Translations under genes and position numbers: made by a program | DNA from: Polychytrium aggregatum | Lineage: Eukaryota > Chytridiomycota > Chytridiomycetes > Polychytriales | Direction: 5' to 3' | Assembly: GCF_025602895.1 (NCBI RefSeq) | Contig: NW_026516221.1 | Location: 558,001 to 622,000 of the forward strand | DNA length: 64,000 nucleotides | The notes under the pieces: generated by a model | The model's input: only the letters and a program-made list of their open reading frames with translations | What the model was told of the DNA's origin: nothing | Database searches by the model: none | Part shown: one piece after another, positions 11,501 through 23,371 of the stretch | Numbering within the stretch: position 1 is the stretch's first letter | Layout: each line of letters starts with the position of its first letter

Positions 11501-13454
11501 AACGTAGTATGCCCAGACCTTGAGGCCGTTCATCTTCATCATCACCAGGATTCGATCCTCCTTCTCCTTGACAAGTGTGATCACAAAGATCGGCAGCAGG
11601 AAGCTGATGCCGAAGGGATACAGCACTCGACCAAGCAGCGAGCCGAATGGAATCGAGAGTGCAGTGGTTCCAAACTCAGGCATGACACGCAGGCCCTGGG
11701 TGATCGAGGAGGCACCGAGGTTGGTCGGGTTGCTGAATCGCAGGAAGGCATTCGAGAGCTGCGCCTGCTGCAGGATCTGGCGCCATCCGGCTGCGGGGAA
11801 GTTGACGGCAGTGACGAGGCGGCTGTCGGTGCCGATCTGCATGATGTAGCTGTAGTATTTGCGGACGTGATCGACCAGGTTGAAGTAGAGACCGCCAAAG
11901 GGGACGTTGTTGCTGTAGGTTTGGGCGAGCTGCAGGTACTCTGCGCTCGACTCACTGCCGCTCGTGGCAGTGCCAGAGTTGTTGGTCAGGGCCGATTTGT
12001 CGATGGTGGCGAGCTGGGCCAAGGTGTTGGCAACGGAATCGGAAATGGCATTGTCCAGGACGGTGTGGGAGCTTCCGTTGACGGCGTCAAAGTACGGAAC
12101 GGGCTGGATGCCGCCGAGCGGATTGGCAGCATTAGTCAGAGAAAAATTGAACCAGTAACGGCCGGGGATCGTGTCGAGCAGGCCGTTCGAGACATTGGCG
12201 GGCTTGAAGGGAGCGGCTGGAGTCGTCATCAGGAGGTTGGTCAGGTTGGTGATCAGGGGCTGGCTTGGGCGCGAGCCCACCTGGCTGTCCGAGACCTGGC
12301 TGGACTTTGCCAGCAGACTCCACTGACGGAGCTGGTAGTTTGGGAACGAGAAGGTGATGTTGGGATTGGGCTGGAGGATATAGGACAGCCATCCATGCAA
12401 AGGCTCGGCGAGATAGGTCGAGTCGCGGCGGAACAGAGGGCTCAGCGAAGTTCCTGTGTAGTTGGGATTGCGCTCGTAGAGACTGGAATAGGGGTAGTCT
12501 TCGCCCAGCCAGTAGACGCCTATGCCGAGCAGACAATGGAATGAGAGATGACAGAAGGTCAGGTGAAAGGAAGGAAAGAGCGGGTCGATGCTGGGTCGAT
12601 GCTCGGTCGATGCTGGGTCGACGCTGGGTCGACGCTGGGTCGACGCTGGGTCCATGCTGGGCAATGGGTGGCCGCTCCTGGCCATGCCGGGACTGCGTGC
12701 TCCCAGAGACGAGTCCAATACCCACATGGATGGATGTAGCCGAGACTACCGGCACCAGGGCCAGCAGACGAGCCGCCAGAGGTGTCGATCAAGATGTACT
12801 GGTTGATGTTGTTGACGTCCTGGGTGGCGCCTGGGACCTGGCTCTTGGGGGTGATTGGGCTGCCCATGCCTGGAGTGATGTTGAGGAGCGGCCAGTTCTG
12901 GGGCGACATGCCGTCGAGGTTGGAGCAGTACATGTACTCTGTCGCAGCGAATGAGATCGCAAAGGGCCGGCACAACCAACAGGTCAGGGACAAATCCGAA
13001 GGAAGCGAATGCTGTCGGGCACGGACCTAATCCCAAGCCGGGCGCGACGATCGACGGTGCGTTGCAGGCAAGGTCGCGGCCTGACTTACCATAGGATGGA
13101 ATCAGGGTTGAAATCAAGCCTTGAATCTGGGCACATTGAAACGAAAGAACAACACAACACGCAGCAGAGGCACGGCCGAACCGGTGGTGAGCTGCAGACG
13201 AACGGGAAGATGGCTGACCGAGCCGCTCGGCAGGAGCAAGGGCAACAGGGCCGGGAGTAGGAGCAGAGCAGCCAGCACCCAGCGACGTCGGGCAAAGACG
13301 AGAGCCATACCACATGCGCCAGAATGGCGGCGATGGAGACCATGAGGGCCGGGAGCAGGCAAATGCAGCAGATGTTGGTGAACCACTGGCGCTTCTGGTA
13401 GGCCACGGCCTTGCGAGCCAGGGCTCTCAGATGGCTGCCCTTTCGCGGAGCCAT
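8528..13454 (-). CDS. ABCA-type half transporter (copy 1)
   Basis: Eleven exons: 13311-13454, 13090-13126, 12726-12938, 11302-12519, 10913-11076, 10610-10822, 10040-10426, 9589-9825, 9255-9332, 8891-9057, 8528-8750; phases close to give about 1026 residues. N-terminus has a first membrane helix ([17 protein letters not shown]), then a long extracytoplasmic loop, then a cluster of helices (exons 4-6), then one nucleotide-binding domain: Walker [11 protein letters not shown]-loop GICPQ, signature [10 protein letters not shown], Walker [10 protein letters not shown]-loop [11 protein letters not shown]. The C-terminal [16 protein letters not shown] block is typical of ABCA. One TMD plus one NBD means it should work as a dimer, probably moving lipids; substrate unknown. 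Head-to-head with the ABCA gene at 14439. Confidence 0.9.
9190..9247. repeat. 12-bp minisatellite in ABCA copy-1 intron
   Basis: About 5 units of gtggtgcggccc, inside the intron between exons 9 and 10. Confidence 0.85.
9408..9576. repeat. 7-bp minisatellite (cgaccat), about 24 copies
   Basis: Nearly perfect array of cgaccat with one unit disturbed near 9469, filling most of the intron between exons 8 and 9 of the ABCA gene. Its start is about 13 bases from the splice donor of exon 8 as read on the minus strand. Confidence 0.95.
9946..10021. repeat. 8-bp minisatellite (ccatcact)
   Basis: Tandem ccatcact / acatcact units in the intron between exons 7 and 8 of the minus-strand ABCA gene. Confidence 0.85.
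12582..12660. repeat. 12-bp minisatellite (gctgggtcgac)
   Basis: About 6 imperfect units of tgggtcgatgc/tgggtcgacgc in the intron between exons 3 and 4 of the ABCA gene. Confidence 0.85.
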
Positions 13455-13903
13455 GATGGAACGGGAGATGCGTGAGCGGGCCTGGACAGACGACGGAGGT
13501 GGCAAGATGCCTGCAAGACCTGCGAGACGCCGGGGAGGAAATGGCCGCGGGTGTTACTGGGCCAAGGGCCGTGGGTCGGGACCGAGGGACAAACCCCGGC
13601 CCAGAGGACAGCATGTTTCTTGGCAGCGCGAGCAAGGGGCGATCCGTTTTGCCGCGACAAGGAGCGTCGGGGGTGGCACAAGATGCAGAAAAGGGAAGGG
13701 CGCAGGGTGGTGCCAGCGGCAACAGACAGGGCCACGTTGCAAGGGTGTTGGATGGATGGATGGATGGATGGATATCGCTTGGCGATGCAGTGCCGTGCGA
13801 TGCAGTTGGAGTTGGAGGTCAAGTTGGAGCTGGAATATGAGGAGATGCGGATGATTCGGGAGGGGGATGCGGATGATTTGAGAGCAGAGCAGGAGGTGGG
13901 GGG

Positions 13904-14016
13904 GTGGTCAACATCTGCAAGTGGTCAACATCTGCTGCGAGTGGTCGATATCTGCTGCGAGTGGTCAATATCTGCTGCGAGTGGTCAATATCTGCTGCGA
14001 GTGGTCGACATCTGCG
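13904..14016. repeat. 20-bp minisatellite, about 5.5 copies
   Basis: Units of gtggtcaatatctgctgcga with cga/caa variants, between the two divergent ABCA starts. Confidence 0.9.
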
Positions 14017-14123
14017 TGCTCATCCTCGATCGGCGGCTGCCCTGATCCCTGTGGGCCATGAGCACGTCGACCAAGTTCCAATCAGACCTTGGCAACACCA
14101 AAGTACTGCACGAGCGCCATGGG

Positions 14124-14192
14124 AAAGGAACACCAACAGCAACAACAGCCAGCAACAACAACAGCAACAACAACAGCAACAACCAATCCAGG
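14124..14192. repeat. CAA/CAG trinucleotide-rich tract
   Basis: Interrupted caacag/caacaa repeat in the ABCA 5-prime spacer, 250 bp before the ATG at 14439. Confidence 0.7.
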
Positions 14193-14438
14193 CAAGAATG
14201 CCAAGAGCCCTTGCTGTGCCGGCCCGGCTTGGGCCGTTGCAGCCTTGTTCTCGATCTGTCCTCTGGCCCTTCCTCTGGCTCTCCTCTCTGGCTCGCTCGC
14301 GGTCGCCGCCAGTCTCCTCCCTTCGCTGGTCTTCTCTCTCTGCGAGCACATCCTGCGAGCGGATCCTGCTCTCACCTCCGGCTGCTGCATCGCCGACTTG
14401 CTCTCGTCCTGTCCCTCGACGCCCAGTCTTCCGCCGCC

Positions 14439-17400
14439 ATGTCGCCCGATTCGGCGAAACCGGCCACCCGCCGCCGTGGCTTCTTCAAGGACTTTTGGAG
14501 GCAGCTCATCATCATGCTCAAGAAGAACACCATCCTCCAGATTCGCTACTGGCGCTCGACCCTGGCCCAGATCCTCTTTGCCCCCATCTTGTTCCAGCTG
14601 CTGCTCTTTGGTCTCCAGCAGGCCGACTACCAGCGCCAGCTCCGAGGCAACCAGAGCCCCCTGCCCTCGACCCTCCCCGGCGTGCAGCTCTGCCAGGGAG
14701 CCAAGCTGAACGACCCATGCATCACCTTCATGTACACCCCCGTAGCCGAGCCCTACACGACCTACATGCGCACCTTTGCAAACCTCAATGCCAACCGCAC
14801 CGGATTTACCATCCCCATGGAGACCGTCTCGCTTGGTACGTCTCGCTGTCGACTTCCGGCCTCGCATCCACGTATCGACAACTGGGGGTCATCGAGAATC
14901 CTTCGTGCCAGCTCGGGCTTGTCGTGCTGTCAGCTCCGTCGCTGTATCTCGTTCCAAGCAACTAACCGTCTGCCGCATCTATTTGCCTTCCGTGCGGGCC
15001 TGCTTTCGACACGCCATTATCGCCCAAAACGCCAAAAATGCACCACCGTAATCCTCGCTTACGCCTCCATGGCCTGCTTCAACTCCATGGCCTGCTTCAC
15101 CTCCATGGCCTGCTTCAACTCCATGACCTGCCGCGTATCCATCCATTCGTGTCGTTGCTCCTAGATCTGAGCTCGCCGCCTTCGCGCCAGCTCGGTATCG
15201 TTGGCGTTCCAAGCTCCGACTTCATCTACAACTATACCTATGCGTATCGCAACTCGACCCGCTGGGGTATGTGATTCAGTCGAGAGGATCCGCTGGTTGC
15301 CGCACGGCCTCCGAGTCTGGTTATCGCCACATTGCTGGTCACCAATTGCCGCTCCCAACTCACCCCCCGCCCGACGTTATGCTCGCAGCGATTACCTTTG
15401 ACCAGATCGGTGCTGCGCCCAGCATCAACGTCCGCTACCAGATTTGGTTCAACGGCACAGTTACCGCCAACGGCTCCGATATTTTTGGGCGGGATCTGCT
15501 TTCTGTCATGCGGGGCATCGACGAGACGCTGGGTGAGTGACTGAGCGAATCTCTGTGGTCGTGCACGGTCGCTCGTCGAATCAAGCCAATGCGGCGATCC
15601 CGGCTCATCTGTCCAGAGGTAGACGCCTTGGATTTCAACATCATCGACTGCCCAGCGTCCCTAGCTCTGCTGCTGTGCCAGCGAGCACCCTCCAACAGGA
15701 TGCTCCAACTGACTGCTCTGACTGACTGCTCTGACACTGCTTCAGTCTCTGTCCTCAACGACCCGTCCGGTGCAACCCCTGCCACCATGGATGTCAGCCT
15801 CAAAGACTGGCCCGTCAGCCCCCCGAAAGTCGTCTCGGACACCATCGTCCAGCAGCTCGGGCCCGTCTTTTTCTTCTGCTCGGAAATGATCATCTTCATC
15901 ACTGTGCTCAACCAAGTCGTGACCGAGAAGGAGCAGAAGCTTCGCCACGGCATGGAAATGATGGGTCTCAGGGTATGTTTCTGCCTGGGCCGCTGTCGTC
16001 CATGGCGTCCCCAGCGCCACCTCTGCCTCCCACTAACATTCCATCGTGGTATCGCCTTGTTGGTTCTTCCGTTGGCCAGCCCACTGTCTATTGGCTCAGC
16101 CAGTTCATCTCAAACACGGCACTTGTCATCATCAACTCGATCGTCGTATCGTTGATGGGAATTGCCCTTCAGTTCAAGGCCTTTACCCAAACAGACTTTG
16201 GTGTAAGTTGCGTGCCCAGTCTGCAAGTCATCACCAGCAATGATATGGGAGCGTCCCTGTTTGTCTCGCTCGAGACATTGCGCTGGTGCTGATGCCGATC
16301 CGTTGTGCGATTCGACACTTCGCTTTCACGCTCCACAGGTTCTGTTTGTGACATTCTTCCTCTTTGGCGAGGGCATGATCATGATGGCGTTTTTCCTGAC
16401 AACGCTCGTCCGCCGGTCGAACGTGGCGGTCCTGCTCGGCATCTTCATCTTTGTCATTGGCTTGATCTTTGAGAGCTTTGTGTTCTCTTCGGGTCAGCTT
16501 GGCTACATCTGGTGGGCCCCGACGACAGCGCAGGCTGGATGGCTCGGTAGGTTTCCCTCGAGCACGCGCACTACCCTGCCCTGTCCTGCACTGCCCTGCG
16601 GATGCGTCTGTGAATGGATAAACAGGGGAGCGCATAACTGACCATCGTTTCTGCCACTGGCTGCTCTCTGCGGGCGACAGTCTTGATGTTCATCCCGTTC
16701 TTCAACTTTGGACACATGTTCTTGGACATTACCACCCTGACCACGGGCACAAAGGACCCTTACACACAGAACTTTATCCCTGGCCCAGGTTGAGTGACAT
16801 TCTATTCGACTTTCGATGCCTGGTGTCTCGATGCCCAGTACCCTCACGACTAGCCGATGCATTCATTTGTCTCACGCTGTGACCATTCCGCCACTCGTCA
16901 CACGTAGGATTTCCTTGGAGCCAGCTCTACAACTACTTCCCATCCGAGCTCGTTCCCCAGGGCACAGCGCCAACAGACCTGCCTTACCCCGTTCAGGCGT
17001 GGTACTTTTTGATCATGAACTGCGCCTTCTATGGCCTGTTGCTGTGGTACTTTGACAATGTCATCCCCAACGAGTTTGGCGCCTGCCATCCGCCGTGGTT
17101 CTTCTTGACCCCCAAGTACTGGGGCTTCTCGTCCTCCAAGAAGTCCAAGAACGAGCTCGACTGGCTCAAGTCAGTGGAGGCCTACCGGGACATGATTCCC
17201 ATCGATGCCGATGAAGACGACGATGTCCGCCGGGAGCGTGAGCGCGGCATATCTAATGGTGAGGATCCTGGTCTGCGCAAAACATTATAACTAGATCGGA
17301 GGCGCAGATGACTCCCGCATCCACACGCTGCTACACGTCTCGCCCCCTCTCTCTTTTGGCACTTCCGACGAACTCGATAGCTTACTCTATTGCTGATTCC

Positions 17401-19550
17401 TCGCTCACACCATCTGATCACATCGCCACGCCGATCCAGACTACTTCCCAGCCGTCAAGATCGTGGGCCTTCGCAAAGTGTATCGAAACAACGCTTTCTC
17501 AAAGTCCAAGCTCGACAAGGTTGCCGTCAAGAACACAAGCATGACCTTTGAGGAGGGCAAGCTGTACGCAGTCCCCGCATTCTGTCCGCGCTCTGCCAAA
17601 TCAAGTGGGCTGCACCGCTAATATGACCTGTGCACCCGATCCATGCTGTAGCACCGCGCTTCTGGGGCAGAATGGCGCCGGAAAGTCGACAACGATGTAA
17701 GTCGTGGTGGCCGTGCCTCCTCTGTAACATATCCCCTCCCCACGCCGATGCTTTCGACCAACCGCCAGAAATGGCGCTCACCGCATCCGTTACTGATGCG
17801 TACTGCTTTCGGCGGACTCGCTTGAACCAGGAACATCCTTTCTGGACTCACCCCGGCTTCTTCGGGCGATGCTTTGATGTACGGCTTCTCGTGCCGACAC
17901 GAGATGAACCAAATCCGACAGATCATGGGCATTTGCCCACAGGTACATCATCAGCACCGACGACGGCACCGCTCTGCCTCATCTCTCTCACGATGTTTAC
18001 CACAGCTTGAACACTGCATATCCATAACTACGAAAGCATCAACACTGACATCGCCGCCTTACCCCCTCCCTCACTGCTCCAGCACGACATCCTCTTTGAT
18101 GACCTGACCGCCCACGAGCACTTGGAGCTGTACGCTGGCTTGAAGGGCATTCCGCACTCCGAGATTGCAGCCCTGATGGAGGAGCGCCTCAAAGCCGTCA
18201 AGCTCTGGACGGTGCGAAACGTTCGTGCCGGCACCTACTCCGGAGGGTAAGCTGATTGCCTTTCCTCAAAGCAGCCACTCGTCGATAAGAGCGCATGCGC
18301 TCACGTGTCTCTGTGATCGCGGTCTTGCAGCATGAAGCGACGACTGTCCCTCGTTATTTCGACCATCGGTGATCCCAAGATTATTCTCATGGACGAGCCG
18401 ACCAGTAAGTGTCTCCGTTCCCAGAAACTGGGGAGAGTGGGTGCCAGATGCACCGCCAGAGCGCGGGCGAGTGTCAATGGGTCATCCCTTGCGCTCAGCG
18501 TCATAATCAGCGAGCATCGGCGTTCATAAACGATAATCCGTGCACGGTTGGCTATTCTGCCGGATGACTGGCTGGCCGACTGACTATGGTTTCGGTGTGC
18601 TGGATTTACATCGCTGCAGCCGGTATGGATCCTGTCAACCGCCGCCATGTTTGGGGCTTCATCGAAAAGTTCAAGGAGAACAGAGTCATCATCCTGACCA
18701 CCCACAGTATGGAGGAAGCCGATGTGGTAAGCCATGGCAGCAACTGATGCAGTGGTATCGAGACTGCGGACTCGCAAACACCCATGTGACTGTGCGCGCT
18801 AATCGGTTTGGTTCGGACGCCGCCGTCAACCCATGCGTCCAGCTCGGAGACCGCATTGCCATCATGGCCCACGGTAGACTGCGGGCTCTCGGAAACTCGA
18901 TCGCCCTCAAGAACAAGTATGGCGCCGGATGTAAGTTGACTCCTCGGACCGAATAGTCTGGCCTGCTGTCGAGGGATTCCTCTTCAGGCTGTCGTTGACG
19001 GTAGCCCCACACATTGGCGATTCGCCGTTCCCCTCTCGCGCGATTTTGCAGACCGTATCTCAATCATGGTCGACTCGAACAACGTCGCCACGGTCAAGGA
19101 ACAGGTCCAGAGTCGCATCGCCGACGCCATCCTCGAGGACGACTCGGCCGGTGCCCTGATCTACCAGTTCCCGATCGCCTCGACTCCAGCCATTCCCGAT
19201 TTTGTCAAGTGGATCGAGGCCAACGTGGAAACAAAGGTCATCAAGGGATGGGGCATCAGCCAGACCACGGTAAGTCGCGCCGTGCTCGCAGTTGACTGTG
19301 GTGGCTGTGGTAGTGGGGAGAGTGGTAGTGTCGGGGCGGGTCGATTGTGGGAGGGCCTTTTGGATTTTTTGCAACGCCTTGGTCCCTCGCCCTCAGCAAG
19401 AGGATGGCATGCTGTCTCGATGCAAATGCTCTTGCTGCCATCGCTAACTTTGCCTGCGCTGATTTGCGCTCCCAGCTCGAGGAAGTCTTCTTGAAGCTGA
19501 TCCGCGATGCCAACCCTCAGGGGTACTCTGGCTACGAGGCTGCGCGATAG
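14439..19550 (+). CDS. ABCA-type half transporter (copy 2)
   Basis: Seventeen exons: 14439-14835, 15165-15266, 15389-15532, 15746-15972, 16080-16202, 16339-16546, 16681-16788, 16908-17258, 17440-17563, 17652-17696, 17831-17942, 18083-18246, 18331-18404, 18620-18726, 18843-18930, 19052-19269, 19476-19550. Phases close, giving about 888 residues. A first helix (TLAQILFAPILFQLLLFGL), an extracytoplasmic loop, then five or six helices (exons 4-8) precede one NBD: Walker A GQNGAGKST on a 45-bp exon, Q-loop GICPQ, signature YSGGMKRRLS, Walker B IILMDEPT, H-loop TTHSMEEAD. The end, [17 protein letters not shown], matches the ABCA C-terminus. Shorter loop and more introns than copy 1, so the pair are old paralogues or different subfamilies. 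Likely lipid-related transport; substrate unknown. Confidence 0.9.
15065..15131. repeat. 18-bp minisatellite in ABCA copy-2 intron 1
   Basis: About 3.7 units of ctccatggcctgcttcaa, lying just before the acceptor of exon 2. Confidence 0.85.
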
Positions 19551-20168
19551 TCAGTTGGGGGTGTGGGCATCGCTCGTTGCATTGCCCTGAGTCTGGGGAG
19601 ACCCACGCCAACCGTGCCATTAGCCATTCGATTGCTTCCATATCCTTCTCGTCCTTTCGTCGTGTCAGGCGTTGCGTGCCGTTGCGTGCCGTTGCGTGCC
19701 TTTGCGTGCCTTTGCGTGCCTTTGCGTGCCTTTGCCACATCGCGCTGTGGTTGTTGCCGAGCTCTTGTGGCTCCCCAAGTACATTTCTCCGTCCACAAAG
19801 GCAGCAAAACTACATCCTAGAGAAATGGCCTCCTGAGTTTCAGTCGGAGAGCCCTGCATTTTTGAGATGGATCGTCCAGCAATCCTGGAGGGGTGGGGAG
19901 CTGACATCTGGCAGGCCACTGGAGAGCGCATGGCGCATTATATTCTGTCATGGTGCCAGCAACAAACGGGGGGCGAGGCGGTGGAGATGCATATGTGCTC
20001 TTCGCTTTGGTCTATTCGCGCTGTGCTTTCAACCCGACCACCACCATCGCCCCCGCCTCGACAGCCGACAAGAAAGCTGTGGCGAAACAAAGACCAAAGG
20101 AACCACTGTCCTCCCTTTGCTTGCGATCTTGCCTTCGCTATCCTCTTTCCTCTCTCTCCATACACAAT
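19551..20168. other. Convergent 3-prime spacer
   Basis: Lies between the ends of ABCA copy 2 and the minus-strand F-box/LRR gene. Contains a 10-bp repeat; no gene recognised. Confidence 0.6.
19671..19735. repeat. 10-bp minisatellite (gttgcgtgcc/tttgcgtgcc)
   Basis: Six to seven tandem units, 120 bp after the ABCA stop codon; the first three begin gtt and the rest ttt. Confidence 0.9.
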
Positions 20169-23100
20169 CTAGTGGAACCAGAATCGGCTGGGAATGAGGG
20201 CCGAGTGCGTTGGCGGGGCCCCGGCTCGGACCGCGTTCTCCCAGAGGCTGTTGATATCGAGGGTCTCGTCCAGGAACCAACGGTCGTCCAGAAACTCAAT
20301 GTCCTCGAGCTCGGGAAGCCGGATGGCCTTGACCTTGGAGAACTGGCTCCACGAAAACGCTGTGGTGTACTGGAACGCCTCTTCGATCACCTCGCGGACG
20401 GTGAGCAAGCGGCGCATGGCCTGGGGCAGGTTGGGCGGTACTTCGAGCATCTGCATCCCATCCAGTATCGGCCATCCGTTGACGAACTGGAAGTCATCAA
20501 GAGCCGGTGCCCCATCGGGGAACTGATTTGCGTTGAACAGCTGAGCTCCATTGGGCAGCTGGAGTCCCTGGGGCAGCTGGAGTCCCTCGGGCAGCTGCAG
20601 TCCCTCGGGCAGCTGAATCATATTGACTGGCTGGTCCCCGTTGGGCAGCTGGACTGGGATGAGTGCGAGGACTTCGTCAGGTGCCGGGGTGCCATCGGGC
20701 GCCGTCGGGTCTGCGTTAGGTGCCGGATCCGGATTGGGCGGCTGGGCTGCATTATGCGGCTGTGGTGCGGCGTTGCCGGGGAACTGGAAGAATTCAGGCA
20801 ACTGCACTCCTTCGAAGAGCGGCTGCAGCTCAGGAGGGATCATCATGCCATTCATTCCCTCCGGAGGGTTGGGCACTGGCGGCTGCTCGGCAATCATGGT
20901 GAGGACCTTCTGGACCGCATCCCTCAGCTCCCGATCGAGGATCTCGCGTGTGCACGCCATGTTGACAAAGGTGTACACTCGCTGGATCTGGGTGTGTCCG
21001 TGGCTCCGCAGCTTCCGGAAGAGGTTGATGATTTCGTCGCGGTTGTTGCAGATCCGGTTGATCAGCGATCCGGCCTCCTTGATGATCGACTCGGCGTTTT
21101 GATTGTCGATCCGAGCCGATGACGAAATGAGCTCGTTGGCCATCTGCGCGGGGTCGGGGTCGACTTTGGTGCCGGTGATACTAAATCGCTTCAGCTGCGG
21201 GCAAGCCATTGCAATCTCGAAAAGGCTGTTGGCATCAAGCGGGACGCTATTCAGGCAGAGACTTTGTAGGCTTTGGAACAGAGCAGCGCCCTGGATCTTG
21301 ACAAGGGCGCGGTCGATCTGTAGCTTGGTCTGCCCGTAGAGATTCAGCGACTTGACACCGAGTCTGGCCCGGCGCTGATTGGTGATGTTGATCAGCCCCT
21401 CAAACACATCGGTGGTGGCCTCTCCAAGAGTGCACTCGGGGTGTTTGTGGATGTCAAATTGGACGATGGGATTGGCTTCAAGAACGCGAGCGAGCATCTG
21501 GGCGGTGATGCTTGGGCAGAGCGACAGCGCGAGCGTTCGAAGTTTGCCCGGCTTGCGGGTGGTAAAGCCCACGAGGGACATGTCGGTGAGTGCTTTCGTT
21601 GTCTTGACGATGTCTTCGCACGTATCGTCCTCGAAGACAACTCGCAGTACTTCCAAGTTGGGAGCCTTCGTGGCAACCGCATAAAGCTGGACGGCGAGCA
21701 CAAACAGAGGCAGAGAGGCCGGGACAAAAGCAGAGAGGCCGGGACAGAAGCAGAGAGGCCGGGACGGGGGCGGACAAAGGAGCCACAATGATCGCCCCGG
21801 AGCGCACGAGACGCGCCATAGGGTTTTCAGCGATATCGATTGAGTTCCGAGTGGGAAATGGATTGAGGTTTGTTAGCACGAACGCACGGTCTGTCGGTGC
21901 AACGAGATGCACACCGGCTCTACTCTTGCCGCTTGCATATGGGCAATAACAAGTGGGGGAGGGCAGAGCCGAGGCGATGAAATGCTTCGCGCTTGATCAA
22001 AGCGTACGCCGCCGCGCATCACCGTCTATACACCAAAACGCACGCCAGATGCACCGACTTACAATTTCATCGGACACGTCGCAGTCGACGAGGCGCAGGG
22101 TCTTCAGAAGTGGTCGAGACTCCAGCTCCTGCAAAGTATGTCTCGGAGGCATGTCGTTGATGACGCCGGCGAGGGCCATGAACTGTAGGTTGCAGCCATA
22201 GGTCCACAGATCCATGAACGTCGCCATCGTGACATCGTGACAGTAATCCAGCGTGATCGCGCGCAGATTTGGGTAGATCGAGATGTGTGGCGACTCGTAT
22301 CGGTCGAGCCCAAGGGCGACGCTGTCCAGGCGCAGGAATTCGAGTGTGTTGAGGCTCATGATGGGGTTCCGTTTCATGTGCATGTGAAGGTGCGAGAATG
22401 TCTCGGCATCGAGCTGCTCGACCTCGGCCGAGACTTCGAGACTGATGAAGCGAAGAGATTTGCCCAGATCGCGGAAGATCGAGCACAGCTCCGGCCAGCA
22501 CTCGGGATTGACGTCGTCGATATGCATATACTCGATCCGGGGGACGACGGGCTTGATGCACTCCAGGATCGCCATCGACAGAGTATGGTGTGGGCCATGG
22601 GGCTCGTCCTTGTGCTCTGGGTGCTCGAGTTGGAGTCTGCAGAGGAGCGGCGGGTGAGGAAATCAGTTGAATGGCACCATGGCGACAGGAGCGGGAAGCC
22701 CGCCAAGGCAAGGAAATGACACGACCCGGGGAAGTGAAGAACAAATGCGAACGAGCAATTGCGAACAGCCAAATGCGAACGAGCAAACGCGGACAACCAA
22801 ATAGCAACGAGCAATTGGGAGCAAATAAATGCGAATGAAAATCAACGAGATTCCTGCGCCAAGGCAGTGTGCTTTGAACGCCCAAGCAAGCCGGTCTTCG
22901 GCTGGAGGCAACGCTCTGAAGCGGATGTGCGGAAGCAGTTCTCGAGTGGGGAAAAATCCATCGCTCGGAAACGGGGCGAGGAAAGGAAAGACGGCCCAGC
23001 GGTCATGCAAGGGCCGCTTTGGCTGCTCTGGCTGGCGAGATCGTCGAGCCAGAACAACAAGACTGAGAACTCACGTTTTGAGAGAGGGGAGAAGCCGCTC

Positions 23101-23371
23101 GACGCCCTTGATTTCGGTCACCCACTGTCCGCAGGTCGGCAGAATCAGGACTTTGACGTAGTCGCCAAGCCGCTCCAGGCCGAGGGACTTTTTCTCGAGA
23201 CTCGACAGAAACAGACCCAGCTGGCGGGCCGAGGTGATGCGGATCTTCCTCCAGAATATCGGGCACGCCGCCGTGCTCCATCTTCGGTCGACAAAGAGGC
23301 ACGAGTACAGGTCGGATCGGGGCAGATGCGACAGGATTCGCAGAAGGATCTCGTTGGGCACGCCGGTGATG
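20169..23371 (-). CDS. F-box / leucine-rich-repeat-like protein (5-prime exon not found)
   Basis: Three exons are supported: 23075-23371, 22063-22636, 20169-21686, with matching phases (about 796 residues). Near the N-terminus VPNEILLRILSHLPRSDLYSC...WRKI fits an F-box, which recruits substrates to SCF ubiquitin ligases. The middle has LRR-like strands (LRAITLDYCHDVTM, LKTLRLVDCDVSDEI, LQSLCLNSVPLDANSL, LKRFSITGTKVD), typical of LRR substrate adaptors. The C-terminal third is unusual, with a Pro/Gln-rich run of QLPEGLQLP units. The reading frame at 23371 enters in phase 2 from an upstream exon; a stop codon lies about 85 bp further upstream and no ATG lies between, so the true start is elsewhere, perhaps in 23400-24200. 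Specific substrate unknown. Confidence 0.7.
21711..21766. repeat. 20-bp minisatellite in F-box gene intron
   Basis: About 2.8 units of cagagaggccgggacagaag between the second and third supported exons. Confidence 0.85.

Larger units (their letters stand above)
13455..14438. promoter_or_regulatory. Shared upstream region of two divergent ABCA genes
   Basis: The two start codons are 984 bp apart and face away from each other, so this spacer must hold both promoters. It contains a gatg run (about 13751-13772), a 20-bp minisatellite (13904-14016) and a CAA/CAG-rich tract (14124-14192). No gene or clear factor site is recognised. Confidence 0.5.
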
